This document shows, piece by piece, positions 28,032 to 40,823 of a DNA stretch of 64,000 nt. The DNA comes from Atrichornis clamosus. Its lineage: Eukaryota; Chordata; Aves; Passeriformes; Menuridae. A model generated the notes under the pieces. The model made no database searches. It was not told the origin of the DNA and worked only from the letters and a program-made list of their open reading frames with translations. How positions within the stretch are numbered: the stretch's first letter is position 1; each line of letters starts with the position of its first letter. Position numbers and translations under genes: made by a program. The stretch lies in assembly GCA_013400975.1 (NCBI GenBank), contig WBMZ01011711.1, positions 62,001 to 126,000 on the forward strand. Direction: 5' to 3'.

Positions 28032-28820
28032 AGAACAGTGTCCTGCTCACCCCAAACCAGGATGAATTTGAGCTCGGATATTCCCAGTTTGGAATTTTTT
28101 CCTCTTAGTAATCCCTGTGCCAGTTCATTCCTTATGTTGTTCATTCTCAGGAAAGCTCCTTCCTCACAGCCCACACTGATCTCAACCCCCAGCTGCTGTA
28201 ATCAGAGAACTTTAATTTATTAACCCCAGGAGGGAAGGCAGAGAAGCAGCCTCACAACATCACAGCCCAGGTCTGTGGTGCCCAGGTCTGTGGTTTGTTC
28301 CTCGAAACAAACATTTCCTTTGGAGAAGTCTCTGCAGAAGCTCTGAGGAAGCCCAGCCCCTCCCCAGCTCCTTCACACACAGATGCCCTACAGTGCCCCT
28401 GCTCTGCAGGATGCACTAAAAAAGCAATTAGCACTTTGGAGGGATTTGCAAAATTTTATTAGTCTTGTGCCTCTGGAGGCTCTGGCCAATAATGCTGCTT
28501 TGCATGAGCCTCTTGGATGCAGTGTTTTCCTTCAGACTTTTCCAAGAACAAATGCAGGAGCTGGAGTTTCAGTGCAATCAATCCAGCAAATTACAGTCCT
28601 GCTTCCTGAGAACTTCAGCACTCATTAAAAGCCCCATCTCTGTTAAACCTCCCCATGTTCCCTCCTGCTTCCCTCCCCTTCCTGCCCATGCATTTGTGTT
28701 GCTGCCTCCGAGATCCCGAGGGAAGGGCAGCAGGAACTTGGGTGTCCAGGGCAGTCACTCGTTTAACTTGAGGACAGACACATCTGGGACATCCTGGTCA
28801 CGTCCTCAGACTGCCCAGGT

Positions 28821-28952
28821 GCCCCATCCCGGGAAATGTCCCAGGCCAGGCTGGAGAGGACTTGGAGCAACCTGGGATAGTGGAAGGTGTCCCTGCCCAG
28901 GGCAGGGGTGGGAGCTTTCAGGTCCCTTCCAACCCAAACCATCCCATGATTT
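28821..28952 (+). mobile_element. CR1 LINE 3'-end fragment, sense
   Basis: GTCCCAGGCCAGGCTGGAGA, AACCTGGGATAGTGGAAGGT and GGTCCCTTCCAACCCAAACC close with ATCCCATGATTTCA. This is the same 3' region as the antisense copies, inserted in the opposite direction. Confidence 0.88.
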
Positions 28953-30034
28953 CACTGGGAAACTAGGAAGAGTCACTGGCACTCTATGATTTCAAAAAAT
29001 ACCCCCCAAACCCCCAACTAAACAAAACCCAGTTGCTTGCAGGAATATTTATGGCTGGTCCAGGTAACTGTGGGCCAGTGGTGGCCGCTCCTGCTGGGGA
29101 CAGAGCCCAGCGCGGCCCCGGCAGCCCCAGGCTGCCACTGCGCCTCCCCGCAGGGCCTCACGCCCGGCCTGTGCCCCTTCCTTCCTGCTGCGTGGGACAC
29201 CCCTGGATGCTGCAGGAGGCTCTGTGTGGGTGACTGGGAGCAGGGCAGGCCTGAGCAGTGTCATGGCTGAATCCAGAGCTTATCATCTCCCCAGGTTTTG
29301 CTGGAAGATATTGATTATATTTTATTAATCTCTGCCTTGTGAGTGTTCCCCGGCTGTGCAGTGAGCGCAGAGCTGCATCCACAGTCACATCTCCAGCTCT
29401 TCTCCCTGATTCCAGCCCGTGTTGCACATCACCAGTGAGATAACACCGTGTTTGGAGCTGCTGTTTGATTTCCTGAGAAATCTCAACAACCTCCCCAGCA
29501 TGAAAAGTGAAGCACATTCTTTTTATCGTTTCTCAAATTCAAGCGGGTCTCAAAGCAAAACCTGTGTAGTTTTGTCAGCTTCAGAAAGCCTCTCTCTGAG
29601 CAGAATGCTATTGATTAAACTCTAACAACATCTTTTACTTAAAAAGCAGCCAAGAATCATAAACATCAAAGATTGCAAAGATATAATTTGGATGTCATTA
29701 GTACTTAAGCTGCTTTTCTCTCTGGTGGATGTGCACAGGTGTATTCACAGCTGCCTTTGAGTATAGGATTTTTCCTGTGCCAAGAAATGGGTGGCAGTAC
29801 CTGGTGTTGAGAGCTGATGTGCAGATCTGTCCTTTGCTCGTCCCAGCAGTTGTGTCACGAATTGATCTCACCCAAGAGGGGCTCTCCTTTCTCTGTTCCA
29901 AGCAGCCAATCCATGGATATCCTGTGGCTTGTTGATGGCAGACCCGCGTGAAAAATCCTTTCCCAGCTCAGGGCTCCATTCCAGTATTGACAGTGGGCTG
30001 TGCCCAGGGGCTGGGACACGACTGTCTGAGGGCA

Positions 30035-30112
30035 GGGGCTGCCTGGGGACCCCCAACAGAAATTTGGGGCTGCCTGGGGACCCCCCCACTGATTTGGGGC
30101 TGCCCAGACACC
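30035..30112. repeat. ~30-bp minisatellite, 2.5 copies
   Basis: Units begin GGGGCTGCCTGGGGACCCCC at 30035 and 30066, with a diverged partial third at 30096 (GGGGCTGCCCAGACACC). Each unit has a self-complementary GGGG...CCCC core. Confidence 0.8.
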
Positions 30113-32021
30113 GCCAGGTTCCAGCCCCTGCTCTCCTCTCCTGCTGCCCCAGCAGGTCAGGGCTGGCTCAGGGCTCTTGGCCGTGCCCTTCAGAGTTTCC
30201 TTAAGGGATTTGTCTCCAACCTCCTGCTCAGTTTTCAGTGGGAAGCGTGCAGTTAAATCTGGATTTAAAGCTTCCCTTCCTCTCTGCCCCAGCAGTAATG
30301 GCATCTTTGGGAACGAGTGACGTGATCCTGTACTTCAGGACACCTCTGCAGTGTGGTTTGTGCTGGATGTGGCTTGGTGGTCCTGCACGAGGCCCTGAAG
30401 GGTGTTGGTGTGGCACAGCTGGGGTTCACGTATGATTCAGTTCTTGTCTTGGCCTGGAATAGATGGAAAGAGGGAAAAATCCCCCTTTTTCCTAGGAATG
30501 CTGGTTACTGAAGGCCAGCTGGCTCCCAGGTCCAGGTGTGTGTTGTCTGTAGGTGTGTTTGCCATGGGGCAGATTTCCAGGAGAGCTGAATTACAGGGAA
30601 GGGCAGGCCTGGGGAATTGATCCAGGAAAAGTGCAAAAAAAAAAAAAAAAACCAGCTCCAAATATGCACAAAAAGAAGTCATATAAGGAAACCAGAGATT
30701 TGCAGACAGGATCAGAAAAGTGCAAAATTTGAAATATTCAAGGCAGAGTATATGACAATGACATGATGAGACAAAGAGTCACATTATTTTAACTAAGAGC
30801 CAGATTTAGAACAGCCTGGAGAATGTTTTCTGGGTAGCTAAGTTTGACTAAGTGAGAAAAATGAATTATCCTCTCAATTTCTGCTCTTCATGATTCAATG
30901 TATGGACTTGAAAATGGCTTTAGAACAAAGATCAGCCGTGTCATTCCATCAATAGGACTTGCTGGAGTGCTGGGCTCTGGGGCCGGGCATGGAAAGGTTG
31001 CCAGGCTAAATTAATTAGGGGAAAAGCATGGACGGTAATTGGCAAAAAGAGCTCCTGGCTGTGGTCACCGCACAGGAGGAAGTGTGGAGTTAGCAAAGTG
31101 TCTGTGACAGCTTCCAGCCCTGTGGAGAACCTCTGAACTTGGGAAAAGGCAGATTTGGGAATAAAGGGGTCTCTGAGAGACCAGGGTTTATTTGGGAATG
31201 GCAGCAGCTGGCACCAGGCCGGGAAGGGTGGGGTGTTCAGGGGTGCCCAGGTGGGATTTGGGGGCTCCTGTTTCCTGTGGCACAGCCAGCCCGGGGTTAG
31301 TGCTCGGTGCCAAGCTCAGGGCTGGCTGGGCAGTGCCAGGGCAGCACTCCTGGTCCGGAGCATCCTCTGGGGCAGGAGCTGCCCCTGTGGGCTCGGAGTC
31401 CGGGTGCCTCACACACGAGGGGAACGCGGCGTGGAAATCCAGCCCAGTCCCTCCCCAGGGTCCGGGGGCGTTTCCTCTCCTGAGCAGGGCACTGCTGCAG
31501 CTCCTGCAGCCCTGTGAGAGGCTGCTAATCCTGTTACAGCAGCATGGGGAAAGTTTTCTGGGTGAGTCTTTAAACATCCTTATCAAGTGTAAATGTCTCA
31601 TTGCTTTGGCAGCTGATGTTTTCCTTGAAAAATTAATTCTTCTCTAAAAATGGCACTGTTGCACTGAGAGAAGCCTTTGGATTCTATCCATTCATTTTCT
31701 CAGCTTCCAGCCCCAAATCAAACCTGTTTAAAGGTCATCAGTTCAGATCCATTCTTTATTCATTTCCATAGTGCTTAAATATGATTCCATTCTCCTTTGC
31801 ATTGATGCAGGCATTCAAGGATTCCTATTTTCTCCAAAGATAAAACAAGGAAATGCCCTGGCACAAAATGGAATTCGGTCAGGAGGACACAGGCAAAGGA
31901 ACAAGACTAAAGTTTGAAGTTGGGGTTTTTCATGTCCCCTTTGGTATTTCCCCAAAGTCCCAATGGGAAGCTTCTCTTATTCTGTGAATAATTCTTCTTT
32001 ATCCATTGATCCCTGTCTTTA

Positions 32022-32148
32022 GGTTGGACAGAGCCTGGAGAAATCTGGGATAGTGGAAGGTGTCCCTGCCCATGGCAGGGGCTGGGACTGGATCTTCTTT
32101 AAGGTCCCTCCAACCCAAACCATTCCCTGGTTCTGTGGTGATTCTGTG
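32022..32148 (+). mobile_element. CR1 LINE 3'-end fragment, sense
   Basis: GGTTGGACAGAGCCTGGAG, ATAGTGGAAGGTGTCCCTGC and CCTCCAACCCAAACCATTCC are followed by a GGTTCTGTGGTGATTCTGTG tail. Confidence 0.88.
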
Positions 32149-33357
32149 TCCATCAAAAAGCCCCAGTCACTGGGAGAAATAACATGGAGAGCTGGATGTG
32201 ATTGTTCTTGAGATTTAGTGACTTTTCCGTTTGATATGTCATCATTCCTGGTTTGACCATTGCGGGGGCACTGGGTATAAACCCAAATTCCCTAAACAGG
32301 ACTCTGGAGATGGGTGGGTGAGTCCTGGGCTGCCTGGGAATGTCAGAGTAGCTGTGAGTGTCTCGTCACATCATTCATAAAAATGTTTCTTAAGAAGATG
32401 AGGAATGGGAAAATTGCTGCAAAGAGTGGTGCTTCTCCCCTGTTTTCCTGTGTGTGGACGGATAGGAGCTGTGCTGTGGGATGGGAGAGATGGAATTACT
32501 CAGCCCTGGCCAAGCCCTGAGGTTGCTTATGGAGATGTGCAGTCCTCCCCAGAGACACGAGTGTGTTGAGAGAGCACACTGCAGTGAAACTTGATTACAG
32601 AGGGCAGCTCAGTATTTCTGATGAAATCATCAATCTAATTTTTGTCTAATTTTTCTATTCTTTATTCACCATTACAACCATCCCACATTACTTTCAGGCT
32701 GGTGTTGAGGCTGTGGAGGCTGATTAAATTGCAAAGCAGACTTTTAAATGAAAGGATCCATATCTAGCTACACTCATTATCAGCTCCAAGAAATTAAATC
32801 TACCCTCAGTGATTTACTCTCAACCAAATCAAACAGGCATTGGGAAGACAAAGGGCAGAGTGGCCGTGCAGCTGAAAGGGAGCAGGGATGGAAGAGGAGC
32901 CAGACAAAGCCCAGCCCTGCCAGAACAGCCCCAGCTCTCCCTGCAGCACCTTTGAGCAGCAGGTCTGTGCCTGTGAATCCTTGTGTTGCCTTGAACGTTG
33001 TGCAAGAAAGTTGCACGTCCCAAGGAGCAGAAAATGTGAATTTTCTGTGCACTTTTCTTGCTGCCTGTTACATAAGGTGCTCTAACACTTACGTGAGGCT
33101 GCACAGATTGCTGGTCCCCTCTGCAGGGGGATGTAGTCATGATTCCCTCAAGGATGTGGTTAAAAAAAGCTCTGGAAGCTCCCCTTTGAGCCCAGCCAGA
33201 GGTGCCCCTGGGTGGGCTGAGGTACAAACGTGGCACCTGCTGCCCCAGCTCTGCCTCAGAGTGTGCTGGGTGTGCACCTAGGAGGGCAAACCTCTCTCTG
33301 TTTGTACATTTAATTATATTTATAGTCATATGATGGATCTCAAAGATCAGCAGCTGA

Positions 33358-33420
33358 GCAGCCTGGTCTGTGGAAGGTGTCTGTGTCCACGGCAGGGCCG
33401 GAACAGGATGATCTTTAACC
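33358..33420 (+). mobile_element. Degenerate CR1 remnant, sense
   Basis: GGAAGGTGTCTGTGTCCACG and GCAGGGCCGGAACAGGATGA align loosely with the GGTGTCCCTGCCCATGGCAGGG...GGATGATCTTTAA block. It looks older and more mutated than its neighbours. Confidence 0.5.
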
Positions 33421-33700
33421 GTTGTCTGGTCTTCAGCTTGGTCCCTGCTCATCCACGTTCCCTGAACCTCGTGGATTAACGGCACTACTGTGCCAGGTTT
33501 CTGGCTGGCCCCAGCCCTGGCAGGGATGCAAGGATGAGGTTTATTCCCCCTGTGGGTGGCAGGGTGGGACAGGCCCGTGCTGTGTGCTGCTGTGCCACGC
33601 CTGGCCCGCGTCCCCTTCCTCTGGAAGGACAGGAGTGGCTGCTGTTGTGATCCTGCACTTGCATTTGTCAATGCCCCAAGCACGGTGCTTTTCTGTGGGA

Positions 33701-33828
33701 AAAATCAGAATCGTTTCAGTTGGAAAAGCCCATCAAGCCCAACAATTAACTCCTGTCCCCAGGTGCCGTATCTGCAGGGCTTTTAAATCCCTCCAGGGAA
33801 GGGGACACCCCTTGCCCTGGGCAGCCCA
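33701..33828 (-). mobile_element. CR1 LINE 3'-end fragment, antisense
   Basis: The minus strand reads GGGCTGCCCAGGGCAAGGGG, CCCTGGAGGGATTTAAAAGC, GGCACCTGGGGACAGGAGTT and TTCCAACTGAAACGATTCTG. This is the same subfamily type as 4395 and 45472. Confidence 0.85.
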
Positions 33829-36720
33829 TGGAGCGGATGTGCTGTTCTGCTGCCATAACCAATTTGTTCGGATTAGGAGATCTTTGGAAAGGAGCTGCTG
33901 AGTCAGGATGTCTGTGAGCAGCAGCAATGTGTTGTTGTTACTCTGTCAAAATTACAGCCCCGTGCCCAGCTCGGGTGCTGACCACCCTGCTGGCTCTGCC
34001 TGGGCCTGGCAGGCTGCCTGGAACAGATGTTACCCTCGTGTTTTAAATAATAATTTCATATGTTAAAAAAAAAAAGGGCAACTCCCCCAAGCTGTACTTC
34101 ATTCTCTTTGGAATCAGGTGGTGGGTGGTGTTCAGAACGTCCCTGGGCTGGCTCCAGGCCCCCGTGCCAGACCTGTGGTCACACGTCCAGGGCTGGGGAG
34201 AGGCAGAGGCTGGACCTGCAGCTGGGACGTGCCTTGGGTCAGCTCAGGGCTTTGGCCGTGGCGTTGGGGAATATTCTGAGGCTGACTGAGGGCAGAAGTT
34301 GTCAGTGAAATTTTTCACCACAGTTATTTCACCTTCCTTGAGGACACCACCAGAGGGATGCACTCTTACTGCAGGTTTAGGCTCCTAAATGTTTTCAGTT
34401 CACGGCCCTGAGATCTGGCAGAGGCTGCAGAGCACTTGAGGTTGTGTTGTTCCCTGGGCCATCCGATCCCTGTGCTCTTGGATGTGCTGCTCCTGGCCTG
34501 CATTCCAGAACCCACCCCTATGGCTGCCAAACTAACGTTTTATTTTGGGATTCAAGTTTCAGTGAGCCCTAATTCACACCTTTATAAAAAGTACATGATT
34601 TTTACTGTGAGTTCATTTTTCAGGCAAAAGTGACGTGAATGTGGAGCTTCATCTTATCTCAGTGTGTGTTGATGGAAAACGTTTAGCTTTGCTCTGGCTG
34701 ATCTGGAATTTGAAATGAGCCTGGTGGAAAACTCAAGGCAGGAGATTTATGGACTTTTTACAGGAAAGAAAAGATGGGGCTTGTTCTGAAAACTTTTCAT
34801 ATTCTTAGGCTGATCCACTTAGGGGAAGTCACATCATCTCTGGTGCCCACTTTGCCAGGATGGGTTCTGGAACAAAACCAGCCAGATCCACTGGACTGGC
34901 TGAGCCCAGAATTCACATTCATTTCCTTGGTTGGTTGGGTTTCTCAACCTTCATCTTCTGAGTCAAAGAAAAATACAAGTAGTTGTTTTCTGGTGCAAGA
35001 ACTTTTAGACTCACAGTTTAATTGTGCTCTGGGTTTGTGAAGTCTTCAGAAAAGCCTTTCAAGGGCAATTCTGAATTCTCTCCTTGCATGAGTGATCTAC
35101 AAGACAAGCTCCTTTCCACTCCCTTGGTTTTCTGGTTTTTTCTTTTCATGAGATTTTTGAAGGTTTTGAATGAGTAGAGAGGAAAAAGAAGAGTGAGGGG
35201 TGGTTTGGCATCTGCGTGGTCACTGATGGACGGAGACAACTCTGCCAAAACAGCATCTCATAATGATTTGAATAAAGAAAAGGTGACTTCAACCACATGA
35301 TGCTAAAATCTTATTTTCACATGTGTCTGAAAAGTTGTAAATGCCTCCTGGAGTCAAACTGGCCATAAAAATGACAGTGCAGGGAAATCTGAGGAGTGCT
35401 CCTGTGAGACACAGAACTCGCTAAGCCAAACTCATCACGCATTTCAGCACCAAGCAGTGCTGTTAACTCTGGGGGCTGCTGGCTGGCCCGTGTAACGGGC
35501 AGGATTTGGGGGTGTCATCACTGACACCTCCCTCTATGAAGTACCACCTGTGTTCCTGGGAGGATCAGCCAGGGTGGGTTTTCCAGAGCCATGCTCCAGG
35601 CAGGACCTGCTCTGTACTTACTGGCTATGGAATTTTTGATGCAAACAGCTCTGCAGATCAAATACAAAAATTAGACTGTAATTACCTTCATCATTGTCCT
35701 GAGCTCCCATCGTGTGTCCCATCACAAGGGCTTCTTTTCTTCCCAAACAGGGCAAAAGCCTTCCCTTCTCTCCCCTCCCCTTCCCTTCCCTTCTGCACAT
35801 TCCTGCCCTCAGTGCCCTGGGTTTGCTGATGGAAACAGCAGCTGCAGCTGGCAACTGCACTTGGGGAGAAAACAGTGACACTTTTTTAGGTAAAGGTGCA
35901 CCTGAGGAGAGGCTTTGTCTTGGGGTTCAAGAAGCTTGGATGTCTTGGGAAAAGACCTGAGCACAGATTTTTATATACAAAATACCAACCACACAGCTCT
36001 TACCTGGGTTCCTTAGCATGTAACTTTGATTGATTCTATACATACATAGATGTATAACTTCATAGCTTTACATAATCTTCTTCTGGCTGGTGTTAATTGA
36101 ATTAGTCATGCTTTTGGAATGCTAAAAAGATTTGCCTGTGGGAATTTCTCTTCAGTTGTGAGTCAACAGTCAATTCTCAGGATTTTGTTTTAGTCAGTGA
36201 TTCTTTATTAGAATAAACAAGATTACTGGCGGGGGAAATGTTTTCTCTGTTGGTATTAAAAGGAAGGATGGGAAGTGCCAAGGTGAGGGAATGGAGATGA
36301 GCAGGGATGGATTAAAGTTTCAGCACTGTGATAGGGATACCCATTCCTCTGGCAAGAGGAGCCTTTTGTTTGTTTCTAAATGGTTTTATCCCTTTGGCTG
36401 TTCTCCTCCCAGCAGCACTGGTTGGGTGATGGCAGTGACAGTTTTCTGCTGATTTCCTGATTCTCTGACTCTGCTCATCTGTGGTTTGGTGCCATTTCTT
36501 GCTCCCCCAGTGATGGAATACATTTTTTTGTACAGCCTCAAGATTTGTAGCAGGTCAGGATATGTGCAGAATGCCAGGTTTTAAGCTCTTCAGGAATTTC
36601 TTTTATAAGATTCATTATGCTGTTGTGTCTTGCCTCTCTGGTAATTAGCTGCACGGCCAGTTTGTAGGATTTGGTTTGTTTGAGAACATCCTTTTCCTCA
36701 ACACCGAGGTAAAGATAGGC

Positions 36721-37240
36721 TTCCGAACTCCGAAATGTCCGCTGGCTGTGAGCTGGGTGTCAGTACCTTGGACAGAGGCGCAGCGCTGGGAGCGGGGGCG
36801 AGCTCCGGGCCCTCATTCCCGTCTTGTGCCTGTGGCTTCATCTCCTGGGACGTTTTAACCCGTGCTGTGCCCTGGGCAGAGTGTGGGCCGTGAAAGGGGC
36901 AGATGCCGGGAGCAGGCTTGGGGGACGCCCCGTGGCTCATCCAGGGGGAAATGACCTCTTTCACGATGGGTTTTGTTGTTTCCGGCAGCTCCTGCTGTGC
37001 CGGAGAGCCCCGGGGCCCCTGCGCTGTGCCCTGGTCCTGCTGCAGCTCTCTGCTGTTCTAAGGCAGGGATTGTCCTGAGGCTGGCCCGGGAGCTTGGCTG
37101 GCCCTCACGGCTGCAGGGGGCAGAGCGTGGGTCGGTCAGACACGGCCACGCTGAGCTGAGGGAGGTGCCGTGCGCCGGGCAGTGGCACCGTGGGGGCACA
37201 GCTCGAAGGGGTGTGCAGACTGTGCTGGGCCGTGAGCTGC
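36721..37240. other. CpG-dense intronic segment
   Basis: I count about 32 CpG dinucleotides in 520 bp, in GC-rich sequence with no recognised repeat. The flanks are ordinary intron with few CpGs. It could be an intragenic CpG island, an enhancer or an alternative promoter. No start site or conserved coding frame is visible. Confidence 0.45.
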
Positions 37241-40075
37241 ACAGGGGGCTCCAGGCTGCCCCCGCCCCTGCAACTGGAGCCCCTTCCCAGTATTCTCAGT
37301 ACCCCGCTGCTCTCCTGCAGGGCTGCGGGATCCCCTTTGCCCCGGCTTTGCAGAGCCAGCTCTGCAGGGGCTGCTCCAGCCAAGCCTCTCCTTGTCCGTG
37401 TCCTTCCAGCAGGATGGACCCTGCTCTGTGTCCCTGGGAACTGGGGGCAGGATGCTGCAACATAAAGCTGCGGAAACGCCTGCTTGGCAGGGACTGTCCT
37501 GGGATTGCCAGCGGGCCCTTTTAAAATCAGATGTGATTCAGCCAAATAACCCAAGGGGGCTTTGTTTATGGCCCTCTGATTTAAGGCCTGGACCTGGAAG
37601 CAGTGGCTCTGTGCTATTGAGTGAGGCTGGTGCTGAATCCCAGGGAAAGTGAGACAGCCAGAAAGGAAAACAAGAGGTCTGTCACATGGCAGGGTTAATT
37701 TAGGACAATTAGGGGGTAACAGAATAATGGGAAAAAGGCTTGAAATTATTTTGATGCATCTGTCGTTGTATCGTATCATGTTGGCTTCTTCAGCTGAACT
37801 GATAAACACTGACAGGGAGAGAAGGAGAGGTTCCATCTCCTCCTCCCTGCAGGCCAGTGGTGGCTGACCCTGTAGACTGAAGTTCCTCAGTGCCATCTGA
37901 GTGTAAAGCAGGAAGATTTATGCCTGAATATGACATAATAAGACTGTTTTACATTGCTGTGCCCTTCTGTTGAGAAAATTATAGATCTGTGAGTTTGGCT
38001 GGTGAATTGGACAAGTCTGGGACATTTGTTCCAGTTTGATTTTTATAGCTCCAGAGGGACATGATAACCAAGCAAACCATATACATTTCCATTTAAGTTT
38101 CTCCAAAAATAGTGGAAAGCAGTGTGAGCTTTATGTACTAGAAGGATTATTATGTAGGTCATCCTGGTTCTGGCCCTGTTATTAAAAGTGACATTGCCAA
38201 AGAAAAACCAACAGAAAATACAAGAAGCTTTGAGTGAGAATATCACAGGTACCAACTGTGTTTCATCCCAAAATGATTCTTAAGGCATTGCTCAGCACTG
38301 TGCTTTCCTCACCTCTCCTCCAGACTCTCTGCCAGATAATGGTGGTAAAAACACCAAAAATTGCCATTCACCTGAAACAAATAGATGTGTAAAAGTAGCA
38401 TCAAAACAGGTAACTGCCATAATGCTGAAAATTTATGGGAAATTCAGTGTGATTTTTGTAAATTATCTTTCATCTTCCTCAGTGGTTGTGCTTGGAAGAC
38501 CTCTGCAGCCTTTAGAAAATGGTCTGCCTTTCCTGAAACCAGTGTAGAAATTGGAGACATGATTGAGCTCTGAAAGGCTCTGGTCTCCTCAGAACAGGGA
38601 CAGAGCTGGGGATCCACAATCCCAGGGGATGAGGTGAGGGTTCCACCTGGAAAAGGTGGAGCAGCTCGTCTCCATGTGAGATATGTGAACTAGTGAAAGG
38701 AATTATTTGAAAAAGTAGCTGGGAACATGACTGAAACCTTACAGGTATTGTCAGAAATTCCTAAATTCTTCACTATGGAGTGTTCTGAACCCTGTGAGTG
38801 CTGGCATCCCACGCTGCCCCTGGGCTTTCCTGCAGGGCCTGGTCCTGGGGGAGGAAAACACTGCTCCCTCTGTCCTGTCCTGGGATGGTGGGATTGGGGC
38901 GCTTGGGGAGCTCAGCTGCTGCTGCCTCAGGTGGATTGAGAGACAGGAATAGCACGGTTCTGGAACTGAACTTCAAGTGGGAATAGCAGCAGGATTTAAG
39001 AGTCAGCGTAAATTTTAACCTTCTGGGAAACAAAGTGGTTCTGTTGGTTCCCATTCCCTGCTAACACCAGGTCTGAAAATACACAAGCAGAGCCTCCTTG
39101 ATATTTGTCATTTCAGACCATTTCTGAATGATTTCTCTTGTTTGGGGTTGTCCTGAGCTCCCCAGGGAGCAGGAGCCTCTGCTCTGCATCAGGATCAGCT
39201 CCAGGGACCACAGCAGGATGGGACCCCCCTCCCCTGGCCCACTGCAGGGGTGTGATTATTGTTACACACACTCACAGCTGGTTGAGCTCAGTTCTGGGCA
39301 GTTCCTTTCCTTTCTCCATAGTGGTTTTTCCCCTGATTTAACTCTCCTGACTTCATGTTGTTCATCCTGATTTACCATGGAAACAGGAGATCCCTGAATT
39401 ACATTTCCATCACATCTTCTGTCCAGACAGAGTTTGAACTGGCTGGATCAACCACCACTTTTAGGATGATTGGAGAACCTCAATACAAAATCATGGGTAT
39501 TTTGCTATTTAAGTTGGAGTTCTGTTTCTGTCAAATAAAGGAAGAAAAGGCCAGCGAGAACATTAGTCTGCAGAAAATACACTGCAGCGAAGATGAGATC
39601 CTCCCATGAAATAAGTAGGCACAAGTGGCCATCTGCAGTAAAATCTCAGGGAATTTAACCCATCAAAGCATTCCAATAGCACCGGGCTGGCTCCTGGGAG
39701 CCATTTCCAGCTGTTAGCAGGAGGGCTGTAATTTCACTTTAGCTCATCTTCCAGCTGGCAGGCAAAAATCCAGACACATCCACTGGAATTGGGAAGTTAC
39801 TGCCACTGAATCCAACCTTTTCACCTTTGACAATCTCATGGTAAATTGGAAGTGATTCAGGACTACTCAGGCACTGAGCTGGTCTGGAGACTGAGCACTG
39901 CAGTAGGTGGGGCTTCTGCTTTTTAATGAATTTATAATTTTTTAAAAGGCCTGTACATTTTTTTCCAAGGAAGCAATTTCTGCTGGATGCAGGGATGTGG
40001 CAAACACTGTGTAGCAGGGAGTTCTGCAGCCACTGGCAGCGTGGATTGTCCCTCCTGCCTTCCACTTCCCCGGAG

Positions 40076-40093
40076 CAGCAGCAGCAGCAGCAG
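40076..40093. repeat. (CAG)6 microsatellite
   Basis: Six perfect CAG triplets in intronic sequence, not in a recognisable coding frame. Confidence 0.9.
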
Positions 40094-40731
40094 TGATGTT
40101 CTGAGCACCCAGCTCTCCTTTGTGCACCCAGCTTTCCTTTCGCCCCAGCAGCTGCCTGCAGTTGGCTCCTGGAAGCACTTCCAGGCAGTTCCTGCAGCTG
40201 AGTTACAGCAGAGAGAACAAAGACTGGTGGCAGGCGGGTTTCATCAGCTCTCCCGATGCTGTGCGGAGATGAGGACGTGCTTTTGTTGGACATCTATCCC
40301 GGGGAGCTGGGGAGCTGCTTCCCGGAGTCCTTCCGAACTGGCAGCAGCAGACGGCTCTGTGTGCTGGCTCCTGGCTGTGCAGGTACAGCCGAGGGGGGAT
40401 CAGCACGGAGGGGATGGCTCTGGTTGTTGTTATTGCGGAATTTCTGCCCCAGCAGAGCCCCTGGGCAGCCTCGGGCAGCCCCGGACTCCTCAGAGCACGG
40501 AGGTTCTCAGTAAAGGTAGAGCTCATTGGCCCAGGAGTGCCAGGTGTTGGGAGGAATGGGATAAAAAGCAGCACATGAAGCAGGGGATCCTAATGAGATA
40601 TAATCTGTCTCAAAAAGTATTGATGAGGATGTGCTTTTGCCTGGCCAACCTCAGAGCAGAGTTACAGCCTCAAACAAGTCTGGTTTGTGCATTTGTGCCC
40701 CTGGACGTCGCTCTCTCCCTCAGTTTCTCTT

Positions 40732-40823
40732 CCTCTCTAGTTGAGCTTTTCCTCTCTAGTTGAGTTTTCCTCTCTAGTTGACTTTTTCCTTTCTAGTTGT
40801 TTTTCCTGTCTTGTGAAGTTTTT
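40732..40823. repeat. Pyrimidine-rich ~18-bp minisatellite, about 5 copies
   Basis: Units start CCTCTCTAGTTGAGCTTTT at 40732, 40751 and 40769, then more diverged at 40788 (CCTTTCTAGTTG) and 40805 (CCTGTCTTGTGAAG). Unit length varies from 17 to 19 bp because of T-run slippage. Each early unit contains a TTTTCCTCTCTAG block resembling a splice acceptor. Confidence 0.85.

Noticed and set aside
28265..28294. 15-bp direct duplication GCCCAGGTCTGTGGT
   Set aside because: A single small duplication with no link to a gene or element; not informative.
30626..30727. 13-bp direct repeats (GAAAAGTGCAAAA) around a poly(A) run, like target-site duplications of a retroposed copy
   Set aside because: The poly(A) follows the first repeat rather than preceding the second, the body is only about 60 bp, and no parent gene is recognisable. 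A-rich slippage is simpler.
32829..33683. 284-codon open frame on the - strand
   Set aside because: No recognisable domain. It crosses a degenerate CR1 remnant and GC-rich intron, with no splice or codon-bias support.
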